The translations under genes were made by a program, and so were the position numbers. Shown piece after piece: positions 40,246 through 49,670 of a DNA stretch of 64,000 bases (positions are counted from its first letter, which is position 1; every line of letters begins with the position of its first letter). Under the pieces are notes generated by a model. The model was not told where the DNA came from. It did no database searches and saw only the letters and a list, made by a program, of their open reading frames with translations. Origin of the DNA: Prevotella heparinolytica (GTDB lineage: Bacteria > Bacteroidota > Bacteroidia > Bacteroidales > Bacteroidaceae); the NCBI RefSeq assembly GCF_004342845.1, contig NZ_SLXB01000009.1, positions 54,684-118,683 on the forward strand, given 5' to 3'.

Positions 40246-40557
40246 TTACTTCTTGTCCTCCTGCTTGGCTTCTTTGATAAACTCTGCTTCGTAATTAAAC
40301 TTCTTAAAACCTTCTTTCAACTTATCGACACTGGTTTTCTCGGCATCATATGTGATGGTGACCGTCTTTGTTTTCAGGTCTGTATGGAAGTTCTTCAGCC
40401 CTTTCTCAAAGCGAATGTTATTGTTTATCTTCCTGACACAATTATCGCACTTCATCTGCGCCACTTTAAACACAGCTGTACGAATATCTTTCGCCACCAC
40501 AAAGGTGAAACTGAACAGCATTGCTGCCACAATCATCAAACATCTTTTTGTTTTCAT
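40246..40557 (-). CDS. Secreted heavy-metal-associated (HMA) domain protein
   Basis: This 103-residue protein has a signal peptide (MKTKRCLMIVAAMLFSFTFV, cut near VVAKD) and one HMA ferredoxin-like domain with the metal-binding CxxC in MKCDNC (35-40). It is probably a periplasmic copper or zinc carrier. The TonB receptor and HYC_CC_PP genes upstream on the same strand support a metal-uptake role. The last residues are Lys-rich (KEAKQEDKK). Confidence 0.87.
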   Translation of the reverse strand: MKTKRCLMIVAAMLFSFTFVVAKDIRTAVFKVAQMKCDNCVRKINNNIRFEKGLKNFHTDLKTKTVTITYDAEKTSVDKLKEGFKKFNYEAEFIKEAKQEDKK

Positions 40558-40927
40558 TCTTTCCTGATTTTAACCTGAATTCGGTATAAAACAAGATGTT
40601 ATATGCCTGTTAAATACTTGTATATATCTTACCGTTTTCCTCGCATATATGAGGTGCCGAACGTCGCATATACGAGACCGCGCACGTCGCATATACGAGA
40701 CCACACACGTCGCATATACGAGACTTGGCACCACTGATTGACCCCTCCGGGAGCGTTTTTTTGTATAGGCGGAGTCTCTTTTTACATCGAACTCAGGTTG
40801 ATTTTATTTACATATTAAAGTTATTAAATGTCCTATGATTGAAATATAGAGATACGGAAATCCGGTACATCTTCTCACAGGAAATACCGGACTTGTCTGA
40901 ACGACATTCCATGTCTTTTATAAATCT
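40558..40927. other. Intergenic region between HMA and TonB-receptor genes
   Basis: This 370-bp spacer contains phased array F (40641-40732) and a 7-bp hairpin (TCCGGTA/TACCGGA, 40861-40891) suited to end the receptor transcript. The rest is unremarkable. I found no promoter with both boxes for the HMA gene. Confidence 0.55.
40641..40732. repeat. Phased array F: four units of 23 bp, core TCGCATATACGAGAC
   Basis: Units start at 40641, 40664, 40687 and 40710, exactly 23 bp apart. The core TCGCATATACGA is a near-palindrome (10 of 12 positions symmetric). A GGTGCC at 40653 and GGCACC at 40727 are an inverted 6-bp pair within the first and last units. Confidence 0.8.
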
Positions 40928-43156
40928 TCATACTCCCGGCAGATTAAAACGAATACCTATATAGGCTTTCGCTCCATGCATCGGCCCCCAGATCATTGTT
41001 GCGTCAAAGCGATTGCCCCACGGATTGGCAGCGTCAATAATGGGACTCTTTTGTTTGAAATTCGTCAGATTTTCGCCGCCAATGTATACAGACCAATAAC
41101 GGAAATAGCGGGTCACTTGCGCACTCAACTGTTCAAAACTACCGTAGCGATTCTCCCACGCCCAATCGCCGTTTTCCAATTTATATGGTGCAGGCATTCG
41201 TCCGCCCCCATTCATCTGCAATGTCACATCAAATTGCCATAATGCCAAAGGCGTCTGGTAAGATGCTGTCAGCAGCCCTTTATACTTACCCGTAAGAGAC
41301 TTCTCCATCAATCGACCATTGTAATTTGTCTGGACATCCGTCCAGCGATAGGCAGCCGTGAAAGTAAAGCCCGGGAAAAACGGATAGGTGGCTTCTACCT
41401 GAAAGACCTGCGAATATGAACGCCCGTTCAGATTATAAAACAAAACGGCATGCGGATCGGTATCCATATCTACCACCACTTGCTTACGAAAGTCTGTATA
41501 ATAGAATTCGGCATTCAGATTCAGTGTTTTGCCAAATACCGGTATATAGGCAGAAGTACTTGCCCCGTAATTCCAAGCCTCGTCTTGCTCGAGGTTTCGG
41601 GCGATATCTACCCGCCGGCTGCTTGCCAGCAAGTAATTGTTTTCAGCCAAGACGTGATTGGAACGATAGCCCTTCCCGGCAGAAAGACGGAAATGGACAT
41701 ATTCATTCGGATTGTATTTTACGTGGAAACGGGGTGTGATAAAATAACCGTATTCACTGCTGTAATCTCCTCGAAGTCCTCCCATAAGGATAAGCTTATC
41801 GTTCCAATTATAAGTGTACTGTACATAAGCCCCGGGAACAGCTTCTTTTACAAAATCATTTACAAGAGGATATTCCACATCATTATACAGCCGATAAGCT
41901 TGACCGTAAGAGTCATAATTGAAGCTCAATCCTGCAGAAAGACTATGGCGTTTGCTAAATTCCGTTTCAAACAACAAAGAAGCATACATATTATGCTGGT
42001 CTACGTCATACCTTTTTCGTCCGTACACTGCATCCTGCTTATGCAAAGAGGCTGAAAGAATCAGTGCCAGATTGGTATTTTTATCTTTGTCGAATATATA
42101 AGCGTTTTTGGTAAATGCCTCGTAACGGTCTGTTCCGATATTTATTTTGTACGGATCGGAAGAATGATTTATCCCATGACCTACCTGACCACTATACCGA
42201 CCTTCGGAAAGAGCCTTGATGCCGGCCTGAAAAACATAGCGGTCGCCCATATATGCCCAACGGTTCCACAGATTATACTGCTCCACTTGAGGTATATCGA
42301 TAAGATCATCATTGTTGCCGTCATGGGCTTTGGTCTCATTCTCGTAATGAGCCAACAGTGATGTACTCCAGCGTTTGGAAAGCTTTATGGTGACATCTGC
42401 ATTGGCCTCATACCGATTGGTGCTGCTCACAAAGAGATTGGCCGATAACCTATCCGCTTCGGGAAGTTGAGGTTTCTTGAACTCCACATTAATTTGCCCC
42501 GTAATAGCTTCGTAACCATTCTTTACAGATGAGCTACCTTTACTCACTTGAATGCTTTGCATCCACGGACCGGGCACGTATCCCAATCCATAAGCGGCAG
42601 CCGCACCACGATAATTCGGAATATTTTCCGTCAGCATCTGTACATACGTGCCTGACAAACCCAATAGTTTGATTTGTTTGGCACCGGTAGCCGCATCGGA
42701 ATAGCTGACATCGACCGAAGGATTCGTCACAAAACTCTCTCCAAGATTGCAACATGCTGCACGACTCAACTCGGCACTGCTTATCATGTCTTCGTTCATC
42801 ACGCTATTGCGCAACTTCATGGTGCCCAACTTACGACCTACCACATTCACTTCTCTGAGTTCAACTCCCTCGCGAAGAACGATGTCCAGCCGTTCGTGCC
42901 GTCCTTCCACGTTTATCGTATCATTTTCAAAGCCAATAAAGCTGACCACGAGACTGTGATTATTCCGGAGTTTAGCCAAAGAAAAAGTTCCGTCGGCCTT
43001 AGTCGTAGTACCTTGCGCGGTGCCCTGCCAGAATAGATTGGCTCCGGCAATGGGAACACCTGCATTATCTTTCACTATTCCCTCTATCTGCGCATGCAAT
43101 ATCGCAAAAGGGAACAACATCATCCATATGGTTATTGGTAGTATTTTATTTCTCAT
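40928..43156 (-). CDS. TonB-dependent receptor, probable metal type
   Basis: ATG 43156 gives 742 residues with a clear signal peptide (cut after ILHAQ); the longer frame adds a non-signal N-terminus. A carboxypeptidase-regulatory-like domain (about 25-105) precedes the plug, then the 22-strand-type barrel ending AKAYIGIRFNL. The plug begins SRAACCNLGESF, a double-cysteine variant seen in receptors linked to metal-handling proteins. Neighbours encode HYC_CC_PP and HMA proteins, so uptake of copper, zinc or a metallophore is the likeliest role; this is inference. Confidence 0.9.
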   Translation of the reverse strand: MRNKILPITIWMMLFPFAILHAQIEGIVKDNAGVPIAGANLFWQGTAQGTTTKADGTFSLAKLRNNHSLVVSFIGFENDTINVEGRHERLDIVLREGVELREVNVVGRKLGTMKLRNSVMNEDMISSAELSRAACCNLGESFVTNPSVDVSYSDAATGAKQIKLLGLSGTYVQMLTENIPNYRGAAAAYGLGYVPGPWMQSIQVSKGSSSVKNGYEAITGQINVEFKKPQLPEADRLSANLFVSSTNRYEANADVTIKLSKRWSTSLLAHYENETKAHDGNNDDLIDIPQVEQYNLWNRWAYMGDRYVFQAGIKALSEGRYSGQVGHGINHSSDPYKINIGTDRYEAFTKNAYIFDKDKNTNLALILSASLHKQDAVYGRKRYDVDQHNMYASLLFETEFSKRHSLSAGLSFNYDSYGQAYRLYNDVEYPLVNDFVKEAVPGAYVQYTYNWNDKLILMGGLRGDYSSEYGYFITPRFHVKYNPNEYVHFRLSAGKGYRSNHVLAENNYLLASSRRVDIARNLEQDEAWNYGASTSAYIPVFGKTLNLNAEFYYTDFRKQVVVDMDTDPHAVLFYNLNGRSYSQVFQVEATYPFFPGFTFTAAYRWTDVQTNYNGRLMEKSLTGKYKGLLTASYQTPLALWQFDVTLQMNGGGRMPAPYKLENGDWAWENRYGSFEQLSAQVTRYFRYWSVYIGGENLTNFKQKSPIIDAANPWGNRFDATMIWGPMHGAKAYIGIRFNLPGV

Positions 43157-43221
43157 TTTCTTTTTTATTTTCAGGTAAAGCATTTCATGATCCGGAGTAC
43201 TCCCTGTTTTCTCCGCAGTTG

Positions 43222-43303
43222 CCCCGTAAGAGGTTCGTATCAACTCCGTATATTATGGAGGAAGTACAGCCCAGATACGGTTCAGGTATAACCCAAATAC
43301 AAA
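43222..43303. repeat. Phased array E, copy 2: CCGTATC/GATACGG half-sites every 11 bp
   Basis: CCGTA/TCGTATC half-sites start at 43224, 43235 and 43246. Inverted GATACGG/GGTATA-type half-sites start at 43274, 43285 and 43296. It lies 66-147 bp upstream of the TonB-receptor start, as E1 does for uvrA. Confidence 0.65.
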
Positions 43304-43430
43304 TGCAACAGTATGAAATGATTTGTGAATATTTAAATATAGCACAGACTTAAAGACATGGAACGAACCGTTTTTTGCATCGCGAACCCATCGCCCAGCA
43401 TAACCGAACCGTTTGTCTTTGCCTCGACTA

Positions 43431-43829
43431 CTAAATGAGAAGTACTGAATAGAGTGCCAAATATTGGCGTGAGCCACCCGGGTGTGGTGGCACTTCGAAA
43501 ACAAAATCTGAAAAAGAATCGGCTACGGACATCAAGTATCCCGGTAAGAACAGTTGTTCGCAAAGAAGCATGATGGGGGGTATGGCCGGAGAAGAATCCT
43601 GCGCATGTTTTACCATATCTACTTTATAATGAACAACTGTACAACCCGCATCCTTACATGTATTTTCGGACGTCCGATGCTTTTGCTCACATTTGGAACA
43701 ATCGGAAGAGCAGCAACTTTGCATTGTCTCGCATCCGGTACAGCAATAATGGATAATAGAAACCCCTACTCCACTCACAATGATGAAAGAGGAAAAAAGT
43801 ACCGCGAATATGTAACGTAGTTCCTTCAT
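43431..43829 (-). CDS. HYC_CC_PP family protein
   Basis: ATG 43829 gives 132 residues (MKELRYIFAVLFSSF...). One N-terminal hydrophobic helix leads to the family name motifs: HYC at 27-29 (IIHYCC), the CC at 39-40 and the late PPHPGG. Cysteines at 29, 30, 33, 39, 40, 44 and 47 could bind metal. It is located just upstream of the TonB receptor on the same strand. A TATCTTTG box (43846-43839) ends 9 bp before the ATG, so the leader would be only a few nucleotides. Function is unknown; metal sensing or handling is inferred. Confidence 0.83.
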   Translation of the reverse strand: MKELRYIFAVLFSSFIIVSGVGVSIIHYCCTGCETMQSCCSSDCSKCEQKHRTSENTCKDAGCTVVHYKVDMVKHAQDSSPAIPPIMLLCEQLFLPGYLMSVADSFSDFVFEVPPHPGGSRQYLALYSVLLI

Positions 43830-43912
43830 AAGTAAGGGCAAAGATAGAAAGTTTTAACCGTTCGCCGGATTTAATTTTCCTTTTTTTATGCCTACAGTTC
43901 GTTAATAAGTTC

Positions 43913-43920
43913 TATATTTG
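43913..43920 (+). promoter_or_regulatory. -7 promoter box of the DUF3298 gene
   Basis: TATATTTG fits TAnnTTTG 48 bp before the ATG. The -33 region lacks a clear TTG. Confidence 0.4.
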
Positions 43921-43968
43921 TCGATAAAGTATTTTGGTTGAAATATTGAATTATAAATAAAATCGAAT

Positions 43969-44826
43969 ATGAAAAAGCAAACTGTCAGCCTACTTGTCTT
44001 TCTACTTGCGACAAGCAGTTATTTCTCTTCCTGCAATAACACCGTGAACAAAAATACCGGCGCATTAGAGTTTGACAGTATACGAGTAAATGAAACCTCT
44101 CACCTTTTCGGAGATACTGCCAAACCAGCCTGCAACCTTATTGTAAGATTCACCTATGCTGCTAAATCATCTGACATAAAATTAAGGGATAGCCTCAATA
44201 GTTTTCTTGTTTCCGCTTTCTTCGGAGACAAATACATAAACATGAAGCCTGAAGAAGCCATCAAGAAGTACACGGAGAAATATATCAACGATTATCGCAA
44301 TGATCTGGAACCGATGTATAAGAAAGACGAACAGGAACAGGAAGAAGGCATGAACTTGGAAGGATGGTATTCTTTTTATAGAAGTGTAGAAGGCAGTGTA
44401 AAAAACTACTTCAAACATCTGTTGGTTTATCGCATCGACTATAACGAATATACCGGCGGCGCACACGGCATTTACATGGCCACATTCCTCAACATGGACT
44501 TACATACATTAAGCCCCGTCCGTCTGGACGACTTGTTTGCCAATGACTACAAAGAAGCACTGACCGACTTACTGTGGAACCAGTTGATGGCTGATAATAA
44601 GGTAAAGACCCGTCAAGAGCTGGAAGATATAGGCTATGCCACCACCGGAGAACTGGCACCAACAGAGAATTTCTACCTCACTCCTCAAGGCATCATATTT
44701 TATTATAATGTCTACGACATAGCTCCTTACGTAATGGGACCGATAGAAATAACTCTTCCATACGAAATAATGCAGCACTTACTGAAAGACGATTGTATGG
44801 TGCTGAATGAAATAAGAAACTCATAA
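43969..44826 (+). CDS. DUF3298/RsiV-like lipoprotein
   Basis: This 285-residue protein has a signal sequence with lipobox YFSSC (C22). The DUF4163-like part contains KNYFKHLLVYRIDYNEYTGGAHG. The DUF3298 part has YLTPQGIIFYYNVYDIAPYVMGPIEITLPYEIM. The TGGAHG turn and the final IxIPY-like motif are family hallmarks. In other bacteria this fold occurs in anti-sigma factors and peptidoglycan-related proteins; here no sigma gene adjoins. rsmG follows 42 bp later. Confidence 0.87.
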   Translation: MKKQTVSLLVFLLATSSYFSSCNNTVNKNTGALEFDSIRVNETSHLFGDTAKPACNLIVRFTYAAKSSDIKLRDSLNSFLVSAFFGDKYINMKPEEAIKKYTEKYINDYRNDLEPMYKKDEQEQEEGMNLEGWYSFYRSVEGSVKNYFKHLLVYRIDYNEYTGGAHGIYMATFLNMDLHTLSPVRLDDLFANDYKEALTDLLWNQLMADNKVKTRQELEDIGYATTGELAPTENFYLTPQGIIFYYNVYDIAPYVMGPIEITLPYEIMQHLLKDDCMVLNEIRNS

Positions 44827-44868
44827 TTAAAAACAACCCGTCATACATTGTAATTAATTCATAATTAA

Positions 44869-45489
44869 ATGGAACTAATCCTGAAGTATTTTCCCGATCT
44901 GACAGAGAAGCAGAAAGAGCAGTTCGCTGCCCTCTACGACCTCTATTTGGATTGGAACTCCAAGATAAACGTCATCTCACGTAAAGATATCGAGAATCTC
45001 TACGAACACCATGTACTCCATTCCTTGGGTATAGCTAAAGTGGTCTGTTTTAAACCGGGAACTCAGATCATGGATCTCGGGACAGGAGGAGGTTTTCCTG
45101 GCATACCATTGGCTATTCTTTTTCCTGAAGTGGAGTTTCATCTGGTGGACAGTATTGGCAAGAAAGTACGTGTGGCCACTGAAATAGCCAATAGCATCGG
45201 ATTGGAAAATGTCACGTCCCGCCATGCCCGTGCAGAAGAGGAAAAAAGAATCTTTGATTTCGTAGTGAGTCGTGCTGTGATGCCGCTGTCCAACTTACTC
45301 AAGATCATCCGCAAGAATATTTCTGCCAAACAACAAAATGCCTTGCCCAACGGGCTGATTTGTCTTAAAGGAGGTGAATTGGAACAAGAATCGATGCCTT
45401 TTAAGAATAAAACTACCATGTGGGATTTGAAAGACATCTTTGAAGAAGATTTTTTCAGCACGAAGAAGGTAGTGCACGTAGCTGTCTGA
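44869..45489 (+). CDS. rsmG: 16S rRNA (guanine(527)-N(7))-methyltransferase RsmG
   Basis: This 206-residue protein has the SAM-binding motif DLGTGGGFPGIP at 69-80 and the N-terminal KINVISRKDIENLYEHHVLHSL. It methylates G527 of 16S rRNA; loss gives low-level streptomycin resistance. It sits in a rightward run with DUF3298, the MBL hydrolase and gcvP, probably one transcript with short gaps. Confidence 0.95.
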   Translation: MELILKYFPDLTEKQKEQFAALYDLYLDWNSKINVISRKDIENLYEHHVLHSLGIAKVVCFKPGTQIMDLGTGGGFPGIPLAILFPEVEFHLVDSIGKKVRVATEIANSIGLENVTSRHARAEEEKRIFDFVVSRAVMPLSNLLKIIRKNISAKQQNALPNGLICLKGGELEQESMPFKNKTTMWDLKDIFEEDFFSTKKVVHVAV

Positions 45490-45525
45490 AAAACGTAACA
45501 AATAACTTTGTAGTCTCATACAAAA

Positions 45526-46167
45526 ATGAAAATAAAGAAATTTGAATTCAACATGTTCCCGGAAAACAGCTATGTGCTGTGGGATGAAACCAATGAAGCA
45601 GTCGTCATTGATCCGGGCTGTTTCTACGAAGAAGAGAAACAGACTTTGAAAAACTTCATTATAAAAAATGGACTGAACGTAAAACACTTGCTGAATACGC
45701 ACCTACATCTGGATCATATATTCGGCAACCCGTTCATGCTGAAAGAGTTCGGACTGAAAGCTGAAGCTAATCAGGCAGATGAGTTCTGGATTGACGAGGC
45801 TCCCAAGCAAAGTCGCATGTTCGGCTTTCAGCTGCAAGAAGCCCCCGTGCCTTTGGGCACATATCTGCACGATGGAGACATTATCAGCTTCGGCAACACG
45901 AAGCTGGAAGCCATTCACGTACCGGGACATTCACCGGGCAGTTTGGTGTATTATTGTGCGGCAGACCATTGCATGTTTTCGGGTGACGTATTGTTTCAAG
46001 GCAGCATCGGTCGCGCCGACCTTGCCGGTGGGAACTTCGATGAACTGATAGAGCATATCTGCAGTCGTCTGTTCGTTTTGCCAAATGAAACCGTTGTCTA
46101 TCCGGGACATGGCGCTCCCACAACAATTGGATTTGAAAAAGCAGAAAATCCTTTCTTCAGAAAATAA
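45526..46167 (+). CDS. MBL-fold metallo-hydrolase (glyoxalase II-like)
   Basis: This 213-residue protein has the zinc motif THLHLDH at 58-64, later histidines in VPGHSPGS and the aspartate in MFSGDVLFQGSIGRADL, ending YPGHGAPT. This set matches small glyoxalase II-like hydrolases (YcbL type). The substrate is probably a thioester but is not proven. It is 36 bp after rsmG and 21 bp before gcvP. Confidence 0.9.
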   Translation: MKIKKFEFNMFPENSYVLWDETNEAVVIDPGCFYEEEKQTLKNFIIKNGLNVKHLLNTHLHLDHIFGNPFMLKEFGLKAEANQADEFWIDEAPKQSRMFGFQLQEAPVPLGTYLHDGDIISFGNTKLEAIHVPGHSPGSLVYYCAADHCMFSGDVLFQGSIGRADLAGGNFDELIEHICSRLFVLPNETVVYPGHGAPTTIGFEKAENPFFRK

Positions 46168-46188
46168 ACTTTAAAATCACTATAAATT

Positions 46189-49038
46189 ATGAAAAACGAC
46201 GTATTCTCCTGCCGTCACATCGGTATCAGTGAACAAGATGAGGAACAAATGCTCCGAAAAATCGGAGTGAAAAGTCTGGACGAACTGATTGACAAGACCA
46301 TTCCTGCCAATATTCGCCTAAAAGAGCAGTTGGCACTCCCAAAAGCCATGACGGAATATGAGTTTGGACAACACATTGCCGAACTGGCTGCAAAAAACAA
46401 GCTTTACACCACTTACATTGGTATGGGATGGTACAATACCATCACTCCTGCCGTTATCCAACGTAACGTATTCGAGAACCCCGTTTGGTACACCTCTTAT
46501 ACTCCTTATCAGGCTGAAGTATCACAAGGACGATTGGAAGCCTTGATGAACTTCCAGACTGCTGTGTGCGACCTTACAGGGATGCCCCTTTCCAACTGTT
46601 CCTTGCTGGACGAGGCTACCGCAGCCGCCGAGGCCGTGACAATGATGTATGCCCTGCGACCACGCGACATGCAAAAATCCGGAGCGAACATTGTATTCGT
46701 AGATGAAAACATATTCCCGCAAACCTTGGCAGTCATGACCACCCGCGCCCTTCCGCAAGGCATCGAACTGCGTACAGGCAAGTGGAATGAAATGGAATTT
46801 ACCCCGGGCATCTTTGCCTGCATACTTCAATATCCTGACACCAATGGTAATGTGGAAGATTATCGGGATTTTGTGGAAAAAGCACATGCGGCAAACTGCA
46901 AAGTGGCTGTTGCTGCCGACATCTTAAGCCTTGCTTTGCTTACTCCTCCGGGAGAATGGGGAGCAGACATTGTTTTCGGTACGACACAACGGTTGGGCAC
47001 ACCGATGTTCTACGGTGGACCGTCGGCTGCTTACTTTGCCACACGCGATGAATATAAACGCAATATGCCGGGACGTATCATCGGCTGGTCGAAAGACAAA
47101 CATGGTAAGCTCTGTTACCGCATGGCCTTGCAAACCCGTGAACAACACATCAAGAGAGAAAAGGCCACTTCCAATATCTGCACCGCACAAGCGTTGTTGG
47201 CCACAATGGCTGGATTCTATGCCGTATATCATGGTCCGAAAGGCATCCATACCATAGCAGAGCGTATCCACAGCATTGCCGTATTTTTGGAAAAGAGCAT
47301 CAACAAGCTGGGATACAAGCAAGTGAACACACAGTATTTCGACACTTTGCGTTTCGCACTGCCCGACACCATATCAGCGCAACAAATCCGCACCATTGCA
47401 CTTAGCAAAGAAGTGAACCTACGCTACTTCAAGAACGGTGATGTGGGTATGAGTATTGATGAGACCACAGATGTGCCGGCCGTCAACATACTACTATCCA
47501 TCTTTGCCATTGCTGCCGGAAAAGATTGGGAGAAGATCTGCGAAATTCCGATGGGCAACAATATCAGTAAAAGCTTGAAGCGCCAAAGTGCCTATCTGAC
47601 TCATGAAGTGTTCAACAAGTATCATACGGAAACGGAAATGATGCGCTATATCAAGCGCCTTGACCGCAAGGATGTCTCTTTGGCACATTCCATGATCTCA
47701 CTCGGTTCGTGCACCATGAAGCTGAATGCAGCCGCAGAGATGCTGCCGCTCAGCCGTCCCGAATTCATGAACATACACCCTCTGGTACCCGAAGATCAGG
47801 CAGAAGGTTACCGGAAGCTGATTGACAATCTTAGCGACGAACTGAAAACGATAACCGGATTTGCAGGTGTCAGCCTACAACCGAACTCCGGTGCCGCAGG
47901 TGAGTATGCCGGATTGCGCGTCATCCGTGCTTATCTGGAGCATATCGGACAGGGACACCGCAACAAAGTGCTGATACCGGCATCTGCACACGGAACCAAT
48001 CCGGCATCGGCCATACAGGCGGGCTTTGCCACCGTGACATGTGCTTGCGATGCACATGGTAATGTAGACATGGAGGATCTTCGCGCCAAAGCGGAAGAAA
48101 ACAAGAACGAACTTGCCGCCCTGATGATCACCTATCCATCAACACACGGTATCTTTGAAACGGAAATCGTAGAGATCTGTAACATTATCCATGCTTGTGG
48201 GGCACAAGTGTATATGGACGGTGCCAACATGAATGCGCAGGTAGGCTTGACCAACCCCGGCTTTATCGGTGCCGACGTATGCCACCTGAACCTGCACAAG
48301 ACATTCGCTTCACCCCACGGTGGAGGCGGTCCCGGCGTAGGCCCTATTTGTGTGGCCGAACATCTGGTTCCGTTCCTGCCGGGACACGTTTCATTTGGCA
48401 ATGCCTCCAATGAAGTATCTGCCGCTCCATTCGGCAGCGCCGGCATCCTGCCCATCACGTATGGTTACATCCGCATGATGGGAGCGGAAGGACTGACACG
48501 CGCCACCAAAACAGCCATCCTCAGCGCCAACTATCTGGCTGCTTGCCTACAAGACACATACAGCACTGTTTATCGAGGAGTGAACGGCTACGTGGGACAC
48601 GAAATGATATTGGAATGCCGCAATGTTCACGAGGAAACGGGCATCAGCGAGAATGATATCGCCAAACGTCTGATGGACTATGGTTATCATGCCCCCACCC
48701 TGTCCTTCCCCGTGCACGGCACATTGATGATTGAGCCCACAGAAAGCGAAAGTCTGGCCGAACTTGACAATTTCATCCATGTGATGCTGAATATCTGGAA
48801 TGAAATTCAGGAAGTAAAAGAGGGTAAAGCCGACAAAACAGACAATGTACTGGTCAATGCACCGCATCCCGAATATGAGATTGTGTCCGACAAATGGGAA
48901 CACAGCTATACACGCGAGAAAGCGGCCTATCCGATAGAAAGCGTACGGGACAACAAGTTCTGGGTAAACGTGGCACGTGTAGACAACACATTGGGCGACC
49001 GTAACCTGTTGCCTACCTGCTACGGATGTTTCGACTGA
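46189..49038 (+). CDS. gcvP: Glycine dehydrogenase (decarboxylating), P protein of glycine cleavage
   Basis: This 949-residue fused alpha-beta form has the PLP lysine K704 in NLHKTFASPHGGGGPG and C-terminal NPHPEYE-like and ARVDNTLGDRNL motifs. It decarboxylates glycine and passes the aminomethyl group to lipoyl-GcvH. No gcvT or gcvH is in the window, and no glycine riboswitch fits in the 21-bp gap before the start. Its TGA overlaps the ATG of the next gene by one base (TGATG). Confidence 0.96.
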   Translation: MKNDVFSCRHIGISEQDEEQMLRKIGVKSLDELIDKTIPANIRLKEQLALPKAMTEYEFGQHIAELAAKNKLYTTYIGMGWYNTITPAVIQRNVFENPVWYTSYTPYQAEVSQGRLEALMNFQTAVCDLTGMPLSNCSLLDEATAAAEAVTMMYALRPRDMQKSGANIVFVDENIFPQTLAVMTTRALPQGIELRTGKWNEMEFTPGIFACILQYPDTNGNVEDYRDFVEKAHAANCKVAVAADILSLALLTPPGEWGADIVFGTTQRLGTPMFYGGPSAAYFATRDEYKRNMPGRIIGWSKDKHGKLCYRMALQTREQHIKREKATSNICTAQALLATMAGFYAVYHGPKGIHTIAERIHSIAVFLEKSINKLGYKQVNTQYFDTLRFALPDTISAQQIRTIALSKEVNLRYFKNGDVGMSIDETTDVPAVNILLSIFAIAAGKDWEKICEIPMGNNISKSLKRQSAYLTHEVFNKYHTETEMMRYIKRLDRKDVSLAHSMISLGSCTMKLNAAAEMLPLSRPEFMNIHPLVPEDQAEGYRKLIDNLSDELKTITGFAGVSLQPNSGAAGEYAGLRVIRAYLEHIGQGHRNKVLIPASAHGTNPASAIQAGFATVTCACDAHGNVDMEDLRAKAEENKNELAALMITYPSTHGIFETEIVEICNIIHACGAQVYMDGANMNAQVGLTNPGFIGADVCHLNLHKTFASPHGGGGPGVGPICVAEHLVPFLPGHVSFGNASNEVSAAPFGSAGILPITYGYIRMMGAEGLTRATKTAILSANYLAACLQDTYSTVYRGVNGYVGHEMILECRNVHEETGISENDIAKRLMDYGYHAPTLSFPVHGTLMIEPTESESLAELDNFIHVMLNIWNEIQEVKEGKADKTDNVLVNAPHPEYEIVSDKWEHSYTREKAAYPIESVRDNKFWVNVARVDNTLGDRNLLPTCYGCFD

Positions 49039-49670
49039 TGAAAAACAAACGTAGCGGACTGTTCTACAGCCAAAAAGAAGAAACCGTCAATTCAATCTCC
49101 CATGGCATAGGCTTTGCCATGGGAGTGATTGTCGGAATCGTTTTCCTGATAAAAAGCTATCAAAGCGGCAATCTGCCGGCTATCTTCGGAGTATGGCTTT
49201 ATCTCTTCGGCATGGGTGGTTCCTACCTTGCCTCTACCCTTTATCATGCACTGAAGCACCACAATCCATGGAAGCGACGCCTGCGTCATTGGGATCATGC
49301 AGCCATCTATTGGCATATTGCGGGAAGCTATTCGCCCATTACGCTCGTTGCACTGAAAGACGAGTCCGGATGGGGACTATTTGGTTTCGTATGGCTGTGC
49401 GCCCTCATCGGCACCGTTGTCAGCTTCCGAAAAATGAAAGAACACAGCCATGTGGAAACAGCATGCTACATTCTGATGGGGTTATCCGTGCTGGCAGTAT
49501 TCAAGCAACTCTTTGCCATTTCTCCTGCAGCCTGCTACTGGATTATTGCCGAAGGGATATGCTATATAACGGGAGCCGCTTTCTACTCACTACACAAAGC
49601 GCGATATATGCACTCTGTCTTTCATTTCTTCGTGTTAGGCGGTTCGGCTTGTCACATGACAGCAATATGA
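49038..49670 (+). CDS. Hemolysin III / PAQR-family membrane protein (YqfA type)
   Basis: ATG 49038 overlaps the gcvP stop and gives 210 residues. There are seven hydrophobic helices with conserved family residues: ETVNSISHGIGFAMG, GSYLASTLYHALKH, DHAAIYWHIAGSYSPI and the final HSVFHFFVLGGSACH. Metal-binding H/D/S residues of the alkaline ceramidase/PAQR/hemolysin III superfamily are retained. The physiological role is unclear, and hemolysis should not be assumed. Confidence 0.92.
   Translation: MKNKRSGLFYSQKEETVNSISHGIGFAMGVIVGIVFLIKSYQSGNLPAIFGVWLYLFGMGGSYLASTLYHALKHHNPWKRRLRHWDHAAIYWHIAGSYSPITLVALKDESGWGLFGFVWLCALIGTVVSFRKMKEHSHVETACYILMGLSVLAVFKQLFAISPAACYWIIAEGICYITGAAFYSLHKARYMHSVFHFFVLGGSACHMTAI

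Noticed and set aside
46168..46188. Glycine riboswitch before gcvP
   Set aside because: The gap is 21 bp, far too short for an aptamer.
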